Positions 35,503 to 43,582 of a stretch of 64,000 bases of DNA are shown here, piece after piece. The notes beneath the pieces were generated by a model, which was not told where the DNA came from, ran no database searches, and saw only the letters and a program-made list of their open reading frames with translations. Both the position numbers and the translations under genes were made by a program. The stretch is from assembly GCF_019192965.1 (NCBI RefSeq), contig NZ_JAHTKU010000013.1, positions 1 to 64,000 of the forward strand. Reading direction: 5' to 3'. Origin of the DNA: Nocardioides daeguensis. Lineage in GTDB: Bacteria > Actinomycetota > Actinomycetes > Propionibacteriales > Nocardioidaceae. Position 1 is the first letter of the stretch. Every line of letters begins with the position of its first letter.

Positions 35503-36125
35503 AGATCTCCGGTCAGAACGCCATCGCCGCCCCCGTCGACAAGGTCTGGGAGGCGATCCTCGACCCGCGGGTCCTGGTCGCGACCATCCCCGGCTGCGAG
35601 CAGCTCGAGGCCACCGGCGAGAACGCCTACGCCATGACGGTCAGCGCCGGCGTCGCCGCGATCAAGGGCACCTACTCGGGCTCCTGCCTGCTCCAGGACC
35701 TGCGCCACGGCGAGGGCCTGACCATGAAGCTCAAGGGCGCCGGTGCGCCCGGCACGATCGACGCGACGGTCCTGGTGAGCTTCAAGGACGACGGCGCCCA
35801 GACCGTGCTCTCCTACGACGCCGACGCGGTCGTCGGCGGCATGATCGGCGGCGTCGGCCAGCGGATGCTCACCAGCGTCTCGCGCCGGATGGCCGCCGAG
35901 TTCTTCGGCAACGTGGAGAAGGTGATCGCCGGCGGGCTGCCCGCCGCCGTCGCGGCCGCCGAGCCGGCCGTCTCCGCCGAGGGTGCGCCGGTCTACGCGG
36001 CGGCGCCGAAGGCTGCTGCTCCGTCCGCTGCCGGGGGCGAGTCGTTCCTGCTCGGCGTCGCCGTCGGCGGCGGCCTCGTGCTCGCCGGCGTCATCGTGGG
36101 CGGGCTGCTGGGCCGTCGGCGATGA
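35499..36125 (+). CDS. CoxG-like SRPBCC protein with C-terminal membrane anchor, operon 1
   Basis: A 208-residue protein. Residues 1-150 form a CoxG/SRPBCC fold (VKISGQNAIAAPVDKVWEAI, VATIPGCEQLE, AGVAAIKGTYSG). An Ala/Pro/Glu-rich linker follows (about 150-180), then a single C-terminal helix (SFLLGVAVGGGLVLAGVIVG) ending in GRRR. CoxG helps recruit CO dehydrogenase to the membrane and may hand electrons to quinone; this one probably does the same for the hydroxylase encoded just upstream. Overlaps both the large subunit and the amidase by 4 bp. Confidence 0.88.
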   Translation: MKISGQNAIAAPVDKVWEAILDPRVLVATIPGCEQLEATGENAYAMTVSAGVAAIKGTYSGSCLLQDLRHGEGLTMKLKGAGAPGTIDATVLVSFKDDGAQTVLSYDADAVVGGMIGGVGQRMLTSVSRRMAAEFFGNVEKVIAGGLPAAVAAAEPAVSAEGAPVYAAAPKAAAPSAAGGESFLLGVAVGGGLVLAGVIVGGLLGRRR

Positions 36126-37525
36126 GCCACCCCACGGCCTCGCTGTCGGTCGACTCGACGGCACGGGACCAGGCGGCCGCCGTACGTCGTCGGGAGATCT
36201 CGGCCCGGGAGCTGCTCGACCTGCACCTCGACCGGATCGCCGCGCGCAACCCCGAGCTGAACGCGATCGTCTCGCTCGACGAGGAGCGTGCCCGGGCCGG
36301 CGCCGCCGCCGCCGACGAGCTGCTCGCGTCGGGTGCCGACGTCGGGCCGTTGCACGGCCTGCCGTTCGCGTTCAAGGACACCCACGCGGTGGGCGGCTGG
36401 CGCACGACGTACGGATCCACGGTGATGGCCGACAACGTGCCGGAGCGCGACGAGCTGATCGTCGAGCGGGTGCGCGCCGCGGGCGCGTTCACGATCGGCA
36501 AGACCAACGTGCCGGAGTTCGCGGCCGGGTCGCACACCTTCAACAAGGTCTTCGGCACCACGCTCAACCCGGTCGACCCCACCCGCTCCGCCGGCGGGTC
36601 GAGCGGGGGAGCGGCCTGCGCCCTGGCGGCGGGCATGGTCCCCCTCGCCGACGGCTCCGACATGGGCGGCTCGCTGCGCAACCCCGCGTCCTTCTGCGGC
36701 GTCGTCGGGATGCGGCCCAGCCTCGGGCGGGTGCCCGAGTGGCCGCTGTACAACCAGTGGGAGACCACATCGGTCGGCGGACCGATGGCCCGCAACGTCG
36801 GGGACCTCGCCCTGCTGCTCTCCGTCATGGCCGGCCCCGACCCGCGGGCCCCACAGGCCCTGGGCGATCCGGGGGCGTCGTTCGCCGCGCCGGTGCCGGC
36901 CCCACTGGCCGGACTGCGGGTCGCGCTGAGCGTCGACCTGGGCGGCGCGCTCGAGGTCGACCACGAGGTGGCGGCCGTCGTCGAGGCCGCAGGGCGCGCC
37001 CTGGCCGGGGCGGGCGCGGCCGTCGGGGCGTCGTACCCCGACCTGACGCTCGCCGAGGACACCTTCCGCACCCTGCGCGCCTGGCACTTCCAGGCCAAGC
37101 TGGGCTCCCTGCTCGCCGCGCACCCCGACGCCTTCAAGCCCTCGCTCGCCGACAACATCCGGCTGGGGGAGGCGCTGACCGGTGCCGACGTCGCTCGCGC
37201 CTACACCCAGCGCACGGCCCTGTCCGAGACGATGCGGTCGTTCTTCGGCGACCACGACGTGCTCGTGCTCCCGGTCTCACAGGTCCCGCCGTTCCCGGCG
37301 ACCAGCGAGTTCCCCACCGAGATCAACGGCAAGCCGATGGCGACCTACCTCGACTGGATGCGGTCGGCGTACTTCATCACCGTCACCGGCTGCCCCGCCA
37401 TCTCCGTCCCCTTCGGCACCACCTCCTCGGGGCTCCCCGTGGGCGTCCAGCTGGTCGCCCGCCACGGTGCCGACCGGCAGCTGCTCGAGGTGGCGCTCGC
37501 GGTGGAGGGGCTGGCTGCGGGCTGA
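36122..37525 (+). CDS. Amidase-signature hydrolase
   Basis: A 467-residue amidase-signature enzyme with the Ser-cisSer-Lys triad visible: Lys in LPFAFKDTH (near 84), cis-Ser in AGGSSGGAACA (near 160) and nucleophile Ser in DMGGSLRNPAS (near 183). The C-terminus has the usual TGCPAISVPFG. It completes the permease-hydroxylase-coxG operon, overlapping it by 4 bp. In the oxidative pyrimidine route it could be a ureidomalonase, or, in the phosphorolytic version I propose, an amidase cutting malonamate to malonate and ammonia. Substrate not decidable from sequence. Confidence 0.88.
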   Translation: MSHPTASLSVDSTARDQAAAVRRREISARELLDLHLDRIAARNPELNAIVSLDEERARAGAAAADELLASGADVGPLHGLPFAFKDTHAVGGWRTTYGSTVMADNVPERDELIVERVRAAGAFTIGKTNVPEFAAGSHTFNKVFGTTLNPVDPTRSAGGSSGGAACALAAGMVPLADGSDMGGSLRNPASFCGVVGMRPSLGRVPEWPLYNQWETTSVGGPMARNVGDLALLLSVMAGPDPRAPQALGDPGASFAAPVPAPLAGLRVALSVDLGGALEVDHEVAAVVEAAGRALAGAGAAVGASYPDLTLAEDTFRTLRAWHFQAKLGSLLAAHPDAFKPSLADNIRLGEALTGADVARAYTQRTALSETMRSFFGDHDVLVLPVSQVPPFPATSEFPTEINGKPMATYLDWMRSAYFITVTGCPAISVPFGTTSSGLPVGVQLVARHGADRQLLEVALAVEGLAAG

Positions 37526-37541
37526 TCTGGGCGGGGAAAAA

Positions 37542-37573
37542 GACAGAATCACCGGCCGGCCGGTGAAACTGTC
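37542..37573. promoter_or_regulatory. Long symmetric inverted repeat between amidase and hydantoinase genes
   Basis: The core is the perfect 18-bp palindrome TCACCGGCCGGCCGGTGA (37549-37566), flanked at equal distance by GACAG and CTGTC after AA on each side. There is no T-run. It is either the terminator of the amidase operon or, given the two-fold symmetry extending outward, an operator for the hydantoinase operon 106 bp downstream. Confidence 0.5.
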
Positions 37574-37660
37574 TCCGGCCCACTCACCGACCAGCGGTCA
37601 ACATCTGCCCACGATCGGCCCGTCCCTCGGCAGATGATGCCATCGTGCCTGGCGACGTGG

Positions 37661-37676
37661 CTCACTTGAATGTGAG
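37661..37676. promoter_or_regulatory. Inverted repeat enclosing a possible -10 element of hyuA
   Basis: CTCAC-TTGAAT-GTGAG: the arms flank TTGAAT, which lies 7 nt before ATG 37679, the same spacing as the leaderless promoters elsewhere. A protein bound here would block the promoter directly. The hexamer itself is weak. Confidence 0.35.
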
Positions 37677-37678
37677 TC

Positions 37679-39799
37679 ATGACAGCGAGGCGGATCAGGA
37701 TCGGCATCGACACGGGCGGCACGTTCACCGACGTGGTGGCCTTCGACGAGGACAGCGGTGAGGTCGTCACGACCAAGACCCCGAGCACGCCGGGGAACCC
37801 GGCCGACGGGTTCCTGGCCGGCATCGACAAGGTGCTGGGGATCGCCGGGGCGCAGTTCGACGACGTGGTGGCCGTCAGCCACGGCACCACGGTCGCGACC
37901 AACCAGCTCCTCGAGGGCAAGGTGGACGCGCTCGGGTTCATCACGACCGAGGGCTACGAGGCGATGCTCGAGATCGCCCGGCAGTCGGTGCCGGACGGCT
38001 ACGGCAACTCGTACTTCTGGGTGAAGCCGGACCGGATCGTCCCGCGCGACCTGGTCAAGGGCGTCGGTGGTCGGCTCGACTTCACCGGTGCGCAGATCCG
38101 CCCTTTCGACGAGGACGGCGCCCGCGCGGTCGCGCGCTGGTTCAAGGACAAGGGCATCGACACGCTCGGCGTGTGCTTCCTGCACGCGTACGCCAACCCG
38201 GCGCACGAGGAGCGGATGCGCGAGATCATCGCCGAGGAGCACCCGGATGCGGTCGTCTCCATCTCCAGCGAGGTGCTGCGCGAGTACCGCGAGTACGAGC
38301 GCTCGATGACCACGCTGGTCGACGCCGCGGTCAAGCCGAAGCTGAGCCGCTACGTCAACAACATCAAGGACCGCCTTGCGCAGCAGGCCGCAGCCGCCCA
38401 GGGGGTTGGGGGGGCCACGGGGGGCGAAGCCCCCCGTGCGGTCCCGTTCTACGTGATGAAGTCGAACGGTGGCGTGCTCTCGGCCGACGAGGTCGTGCAC
38501 CAGCCGATCACCACCGTGCTGTCCGGCCCGGCGGCGGGCGCCCTCGGCGCCGCGCTGATCGCCAAGGTCGCGGGCTTCGACAAGGTGCTCACCTCCGACG
38601 GCGGCGGTACGTCGACCGACGTCTCGGTCGTCATCGACGGTGAGCCGACGCTGACCACCGAGGGCAGCGTGGGCGTCTACCCCTCGAAGATCCCGATGAT
38701 CGACGTCGTCACGGTCGGCGCGGGCGGCGGCTCGATCGCGTGGCTCTCGCCCGAGGGCACCCTCAAGGTCGGCCCGCACTCGGCCGGCGCCGACCCGGGC
38801 CCGATCTGCTACCGCAAGGGCGGGTCCGAGGTCACCATCACCGACGCGCACGTCTTCCTCGGCCGGATCCCTCCCCACCTGCTCGGTGGCGAGATCCCGC
38901 TCGACGTCGACGCCGCGAGCGCGGCGATCGAGCAGCTGGCCGGCAAGCTCGGCATCTCCGCCGAGGCCTGCGCCACGGGCATCCTCGAGATCTCCGCGTG
39001 GAACCAGGCCAACGCGCTGCGCCAGGTCACCGTCAAGCGCGGCCTCGACGTCCGCGACTTCACCCTCACCACGTTCGGCGGCTCGGGCTCGCTGCTGCTG
39101 TGCCGGCTGATGGACATCCTCAACGTGCCGACCGTGCTGGTGCCGCCGAACCCCGGCAACGTCTCGGCGTTCGGCCTGCTGACGGTCGACGTCAAGAACG
39201 ACTACGTGCAGACCCACGTCGCGCTCCAGGAGAACCTGGACCCGGCCGACCTCCAGCAGGAGTACGACGTCCTCACCGCCCGTGCCGCCGAGGCCCTCAC
39301 CAAGGAGGGCTTCGCCGCGGCCGACCACGTGTTCGTGCGGACCGCCGACGTGCGCTACTTCGGCCAGGCCTTCGAGGTGCGCGTCGGCGTACCGGACGGG
39401 CCGATCACCGAGGACACCCTCGCCACGGTGGCCGAGCGCTTCCACGCCGAGCACCGCGTGCTCTACGGCTACGACTTCTCCGGCGACGCCTCGCAGCAGG
39501 TCGAGGTCGTCAACCTGCGCGTCTCCGGCGTCGGACCGATCAAGCGCCCCGAGATCCTGCGGGCCGACGGCGCCAAGCCGCTGCCGCAGCAGACGGGCTC
39601 GCGCTCGATCTGCTTCGACGCCGAGGCCGGGTACGTCGACACGCCGGTCTTCTGGCGCACCGACCTGCCGGCGGGCCAGGTGCTCACCGGCCCGGTGATC
39701 ATCGAGGAGTTCGGCTCCACCGTGCCCATCCACCCCGGCTTCACCGCCCGGGTCGACGACTACGCCAACATCATCGTGACGCGCTCGGAGGAGAGCTGA
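37679..39799 (+). CDS. Hydantoinase/oxoprolinase subunit A (HyuA-like)
   Basis: A 706-residue ATP-dependent amidohydrolase/carboxylase subunit. The N-terminal Hydant_A_N domain begins RIRIGIDTGGTFTDVVAFDE (ATP-binding fold). The central hydantoinase_A domain contains YVMKSNGGVLSADE, LSGPAAGALGAALI, TSDGGGTSTDVS and SAGADPGPICYRKGG; a C-terminal domain follows. Members include N-methylhydantoinase, 5-oxoprolinase and acetone/acetophenone carboxylases. Around residue 240 a low-complexity insert (AAAAQGVGGATGGEAPRAV) coincides with a strong DNA hairpin. Pairs with subunit B one base downstream. In this cluster it may open a cyclic ureide or carboxylate a product; the substrate is unknown. Confidence 0.88.
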   Translation: MTARRIRIGIDTGGTFTDVVAFDEDSGEVVTTKTPSTPGNPADGFLAGIDKVLGIAGAQFDDVVAVSHGTTVATNQLLEGKVDALGFITTEGYEAMLEIARQSVPDGYGNSYFWVKPDRIVPRDLVKGVGGRLDFTGAQIRPFDEDGARAVARWFKDKGIDTLGVCFLHAYANPAHEERMREIIAEEHPDAVVSISSEVLREYREYERSMTTLVDAAVKPKLSRYVNNIKDRLAQQAAAAQGVGGATGGEAPRAVPFYVMKSNGGVLSADEVVHQPITTVLSGPAAGALGAALIAKVAGFDKVLTSDGGGTSTDVSVVIDGEPTLTTEGSVGVYPSKIPMIDVVTVGAGGGSIAWLSPEGTLKVGPHSAGADPGPICYRKGGSEVTITDAHVFLGRIPPHLLGGEIPLDVDAASAAIEQLAGKLGISAEACATGILEISAWNQANALRQVTVKRGLDVRDFTLTTFGGSGSLLLCRLMDILNVPTVLVPPNPGNVSAFGLLTVDVKNDYVQTHVALQENLDPADLQQEYDVLTARAAEALTKEGFAAADHVFVRTADVRYFGQAFEVRVGVPDGPITEDTLATVAERFHAEHRVLYGYDFSGDASQQVEVVNLRVSGVGPIKRPEILRADGAKPLPQQTGSRSICFDAEAGYVDTPVFWRTDLPAGQVLTGPVIIEEFGSTVPIHPGFTARVDDYANIIVTRSEES
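38417..38437 (+). repeat. Terminator-like hairpin inside hyuA
   Basis: ACGGGGGGC-GAA-GCCCCCCGT, a 9-bp perfect stem with a GAA loop, preceded by runs of G (38401-38414). It is in frame within the low-complexity segment of HyuA, as if a short intergenic repeat had been inserted without breaking the gene. Confidence 0.7.
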
Positions 39800-39800
39800 C

Positions 39801-41798
39801 ATGTGCCTGAGCTGCCAGACCGTCCACAACGGCACCACGCCGGCCGGGCACACCCATGACGCGGAGTCCGGGTCGCGCCGGGCGCCCACCCAGTTCCCGT
39901 TCGGCACCCTGACCGCCGACGCCGGCCGCAGCGCCGACCCGGTGCTCGTCGAGATCGTCCAGGGCTCGCTCGCCGCCGTCGAGCACGAGGTCGAGACCGC
40001 CATCGCGCGGACCAGCCGCAGCCCGATGATCCGCGACGCGCACGACTTCCGCGCCGGCATCCACGACCGCCTGCTGCGCAAGCTGACCGGCCGCTCGTAC
40101 TCCGCGCTCGTGCACCCCGTCGCCCGGGACTTCCCGATCGAGGAGATGCAGGAGGGGGATGTCTTCTTCCACAACGACGTCTACCTCTCCGAGGGCGGGA
40201 TCGGCCACCTCCCCGACCTGTGCGTGACCGTCCCGGTGTTCGCCGGGCCGGAGGGGGAGCGCCGTGTGGTCGGCTTCATCCAGGCCTTCGGCCACCACGA
40301 CGACATCGGTGGCGCGGTGCCCGGCTCGATGCCCTCGCACGCCACCAGCGTGTTCGAGGAGGGCCTCGCCGTTCCCCCGATCAAGCTGTGGGACGCCGGC
40401 GTGCCCAACAAGGCGGCGCTGCGGATCATGACCCGCAACTCGCGGATGCCCGAGTCGCTGGCCGCGGACCTCGACGCCGAGTGCTCGGCCTGCCTGATGG
40501 GCGCGCGGCGCCTGGGCGAGCTGTTCGACCGCTACGGCATCGAGACCGTCGAGGCCTGCTTCGACGCGATCATCGACCGCTCCACCGAGACCTACCGTCG
40601 CGAGATCCTCTCCAAGATCCCGGTCGGCACCTGGACCTGGGAGGACTACGCCGAGCACGACGGCGTCGACGAGCCGCAGCTGCACACGCAGCGGATCACG
40701 CTGACCCGTACGCCGGCCGACGACCCCGAGGGCGAGCGGCTGATCCTCGACTTCGACGGCACCGGTCCCCAGGCCAAGGGCCCGATCAACCACTGCGGCG
40801 ACTACTCCGACGGCGTCTTCCTCAAGAAGTGGCTGGCGCCGATCCTGCGCAACCTGGCCGACACCCCGGAGCGGATGGCCGAGCTCGACGTCAACGAGGG
40901 CGTGGTGCCGCTGATCGAGATGCGGTTCCCGCCGCCGGGCACGCTGCTGACGCCGGTCTTCCCGGCGCCGACGAACGCCCGCACCTTCGTCATCCTGCGC
41001 CTGCTGGGCGTGCTCGCCGGTGTGATCGCCAAGGCGGTCGACGGCAAGATGCCCGCCGACCAGGAGACGATCCGCTACACCGGGGTCTACGGCGAGGACC
41101 TCGACGGCCGCTCGTACCTCATGCGCGAGGTGCTCGGCGGCGGGTCCGGCGGGCGCTACTACGCCGACGGCGAGGACACCATCCACGTCGTCCCGGACTC
41201 GCGCAACCTGCCCACGGAGTTCACCGAGTCGCGCTTCCCGTTCGTGGTCGAGTCGCTCGGTCTCGCCATGGACTCCGGCGGCGCCGGCCAGTTCCGCGGC
41301 GGCCTGGGCTACGAGAAGCACATCCGGATGCTCAAGGACGCCAACTTCATGTCCATCGCCGACCGCTCGATCCTCGCCTGCTGGGGCGTCAAGGGCGGCA
41401 AGGCCGGCAAGCCGTTCCAGGTCACCATCGACCCGGGCGGCCCGAACGAGCGTGAGGTCGACGCCCTCGCCGACTCCGAGCCGGTCGTGACCGGCGAGGT
41501 GATCCGGATCCGCACCACCGGCGGTGGCGGCTGGGGCAACCCGGCCGACCGCGACCCGGCCCTGGTCGTGCGCGACGTCGTGTGGCGCAAGGTCTCCCCG
41601 GAGGCGGCGCTCGCCGACTACGGCGTGGTCCTCACCGGCTCCCTCGACGACGACACCCTCGGGTACGACGCCGACGCGACCGCCGCCGAGCGGGCCTCCC
41701 GTCCGGTGCCGGCCGCCGACGACGCGTTCTTCGACCGTGGCCCCGGCTACGGCGTGCTCGCCGGTGGCGCCGCGGCCGCCGCGGTCGACGTGCTCTGA
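39801..41798 (+). CDS. Hydantoinase/oxoprolinase subunit B (HyuB-like)
   Basis: A 665-residue hydantoinase_B-domain protein, partner of HyuA. The core begins near residue 45 (ADPVLVEIVQGSLAAVEHEVE) and contains DVFFHNDVYLSEGGIGHLPD, GFIQAFGHHDDIGG, LDFDGTGPQAKGPINH and GGSGGRYYADGEDTIHV. Unusually, a 40-residue N-terminal extension starts MCLSCQTVHNGTTPAGHTHD, with a CxxC and three His that could bind a metal. The start is secure because the ATG follows hyuA by one base with GGAGGAGAG upstream. The two subunits would form an ATP-dependent heteromer. Confidence 0.88.
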   Translation: MCLSCQTVHNGTTPAGHTHDAESGSRRAPTQFPFGTLTADAGRSADPVLVEIVQGSLAAVEHEVETAIARTSRSPMIRDAHDFRAGIHDRLLRKLTGRSYSALVHPVARDFPIEEMQEGDVFFHNDVYLSEGGIGHLPDLCVTVPVFAGPEGERRVVGFIQAFGHHDDIGGAVPGSMPSHATSVFEEGLAVPPIKLWDAGVPNKAALRIMTRNSRMPESLAADLDAECSACLMGARRLGELFDRYGIETVEACFDAIIDRSTETYRREILSKIPVGTWTWEDYAEHDGVDEPQLHTQRITLTRTPADDPEGERLILDFDGTGPQAKGPINHCGDYSDGVFLKKWLAPILRNLADTPERMAELDVNEGVVPLIEMRFPPPGTLLTPVFPAPTNARTFVILRLLGVLAGVIAKAVDGKMPADQETIRYTGVYGEDLDGRSYLMREVLGGGSGGRYYADGEDTIHVVPDSRNLPTEFTESRFPFVVESLGLAMDSGGAGQFRGGLGYEKHIRMLKDANFMSIADRSILACWGVKGGKAGKPFQVTIDPGGPNEREVDALADSEPVVTGEVIRIRTTGGGGWGNPADRDPALVVRDVVWRKVSPEAALADYGVVLTGSLDDDTLGYDADATAAERASRPVPAADDAFFDRGPGYGVLAGGAAAAAVDVL

Positions 41799-41815
41799 GG
41801 AAGCGCGGGGAACAC

Positions 41816-42562
41816 ATGAAGGTCGCGATCCTCGGGGGATCGGGCAAGACCGGTCGCGCCGTCGGCGCGGCCCTGGCCCAGGCGGGCGTGGCGACACGCC
41901 CCCTGGGTCGGGCCGCGTTCGACGACCTCCCGGCCGCCCTGGCCGGCGCGGACGCCGTGCACGTCATCGCCCCCAACCTGCACCCCGACGAGCCGGCGTA
42001 CGTCGCCACGGTGCTCGCCGCCGCCACCGGGGTCGGCGTCGGGCGGGTGAGCTACCACTCGGTGGCCTCGCCGTACGTCCCCGCCATGCCGCACCACCTC
42101 GGCAAGGCGGAGTCGGAGGACCTGGTCCGTCGCTCCGGGCTGGACTGGACGATCCTGCAGCCCTGCGCCTACCTGCAGAACCTGCTGCCCGGGCTGCGCA
42201 CCGGCACCCTCGACGTCCCGTACTCCGTCGACACCCTGTTCGGGATGGTCGACCTGCGCGACGTCGCCGCGGCGACCGCGGCCGTGCTGACCGGCGCCGG
42301 GCACGTCGGGGCGACCTACGAGCTCGGCGGCCCCGCCCTCGTCTCGGTCGCCGACGTGGCCGCGGCGGCCGGCACCACCGCCCGCCGGATCCCGGCCGGG
42401 GCCGACGTGCATCCCTGGCTGCGGGCGATGTTCGACTACTACGACGCCCACGGCCTGCCCACCGGCGGTGTCCCCCTGGCCGCCCTGCTCGGGCGTCGCC
42501 CGGCGTCGGTCGCCGACGTCCTGGCCCGGGAGCTCCCGGCTGGCAGGTGTTGCCAGCCTTGA
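41816..42562 (+). CDS. NmrA-like NAD(P)-binding atypical SDR protein
   Basis: A 248-residue Rossmann-fold protein. The N-terminal MKVAILGGSGKTGRAVGAAL holds the GxxGxxG dinucleotide motif; WTILQPCAYLQNLLPGL near 120 and VDLRDVAAATAAVLTGAGH near 148 match the NmrA/atypical SDR pattern, which usually lacks the YxxxK catalytic pair. Starts 17 bp after hyuB with a GGGGAA ribosome site, so it is probably co-transcribed. Its role in the ureide pathway is unclear; redox sensing or reduction of a side product are both conceivable. Confidence 0.8.
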   Translation: MKVAILGGSGKTGRAVGAALAQAGVATRPLGRAAFDDLPAALAGADAVHVIAPNLHPDEPAYVATVLAAATGVGVGRVSYHSVASPYVPAMPHHLGKAESEDLVRRSGLDWTILQPCAYLQNLLPGLRTGTLDVPYSVDTLFGMVDLRDVAAATAAVLTGAGHVGATYELGGPALVSVADVAAAAGTTARRIPAGADVHPWLRAMFDYYDAHGLPTGGVPLAALLGRRPASVADVLARELPAGRCCQP

Positions 42563-42611
42563 CCGCCGGAGTTGGCTGTTCCTCACGATGAACGACGGTG
42601 ATCCGGCTCAC

Positions 42612-42617
42612 TAGGTT
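42612..42617 (+). promoter_or_regulatory. -10 element for carbamate kinase-barbiturase
   Basis: TAGGTT, 6 nt before ATG 42624. It gives arcC-bar its own leaderless transcript even though it lies 61 bp behind the hyuAB-nmrA unit. Confidence 0.5.
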
Positions 42618-42623
42618 CGCTTC

Positions 42624-43559
42624 ATGAGGATCCTGCTGGCGCTCGGCGGCAACGCGATGACGTCCCCGGACGGCAAGGCCCGACCGGAGGACCAGATCGC
42701 TGCCGCGACCGAGGCGATGGACGCGGTCGCCGACCTGGTCGCGGCCGGTGTCGACGTCGTCATCACGCACGGGAACGGCCCCCAGGTCGGCAACCTGCTG
42801 GTCAAGAACGAGCTCGCCGCGACGGTGGTCCCGCCGGTCCCGCTCGACTGGTGCGGCGCCCAGACCCAGGGCACCCTCGGCGACATCCTGATGAACGCCC
42901 TCGACGGCGCCCTGGCCGCCCGCGGACTGACCCGGCCCACCGCGGCCCTCGTCACCCGGACCCGCGTCGACGCCGACGACCCGGCGTTCGCGAAGCCGAG
43001 CAAGCCCGTCGGCCGGTACCTGCCGGCCGACGAGGCGCGCACCATGATCGACCACGGCGAGACCTGGGAGGAGCGCGGCGAGCGCGGCTGGCGGCGCATG
43101 GTCGCCTCGCCGGAGCCGCTCGAGGTCATCGACGCCCCCGCGGCCGTCGCCCTGGTCGAGGCCGGCTTCGTCGTGATCGCCAACGGCGGCGGCGGCATCC
43201 CGACGGTGCGCGACCCCGACGGCAGCCTGCGCGGCGTCGAGGCCGTCATCGACAAGGACCTGGGCGCCGCCCTGCTCGCCCGGGCGATCGACGTCGACCT
43301 GCTCGTGATCGCCACCGACGTCGCGCACGCCGTCCTCGGCTTCGGCACCCCCGAGGCCGCGGACATCGGCGAGGTCACCCTCGACCAGATGCGGACCTAC
43401 GCCGCCGACGGTCATTTCGCCGGCGGCTCCATGGGTCCCAAGGTCGACGCGGTCTGCCGCTTCGTCGAGGCGTCCGGGCGCCGCGGCGTCATCACCGACC
43501 TGCACAGCATCCTCGCGGCCGCCGACGGCCGCGCCGGAACCATCGTCACCCCCAACTGA
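42624..43559 (+). CDS. arcC: Carbamate kinase
   Basis: A 311-residue amino-acid-kinase-fold enzyme that makes ATP, ammonia and CO2 from carbamoyl phosphate and ADP. Motifs: LLALGGNAM at the N-terminus, [12 protein letters not shown] near 48, [11 protein letters not shown] near 185, and [20 protein letters not shown] near 266. Length is standard. No arginine deiminase or ornithine carbamoyltransferase genes are near, so carbamoyl phosphate must come from elsewhere; the AllFGH-type carbamoyltransferase in the same island is the natural source. In E. coli the allantoin route likewise pairs a carbamate kinase (AllK) with AllFGH. Co-transcribed with barbiturase 23 bp downstream. Confidence 0.94.
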   Translation: MRILLALGGNAMTSPDGKARPEDQIAAATEAMDAVADLVAAGVDVVITHGNGPQVGNLLVKNELAATVVPPVPLDWCGAQTQGTLGDILMNALDGALAARGLTRPTAALVTRTRVDADDPAFAKPSKPVGRYLPADEARTMIDHGETWEERGERGWRRMVASPEPLEVIDAPAAVALVEAGFVVIANGGGGIPTVRDPDGSLRGVEAVIDKDLGAALLARAIDVDLLVIATDVAHAVLGFGTPEAADIGEVTLDQMRTYAADGHFAGGSMGPKVDAVCRFVEASGRRGVITDLHSILAAADGRAGTIVTPN

Positions 43560-43582
43560 AGAACCCCGAAAGGAACCCGACC

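Noticed and set aside
31752-36125. Aerobic CO dehydrogenase (coxMSLG)
   Set aside because: The large-subunit active-site loop is YRGAGR, not AYxCSFR, and no coxDEF maturation genes follow; the uracil permease context is more informative.
42624-43559. Carbamate kinase as part of an arginine deiminase pathway
   Set aside because: No arcA or arcB-like gene is in the window and the gene is co-transcribed with barbiturase.
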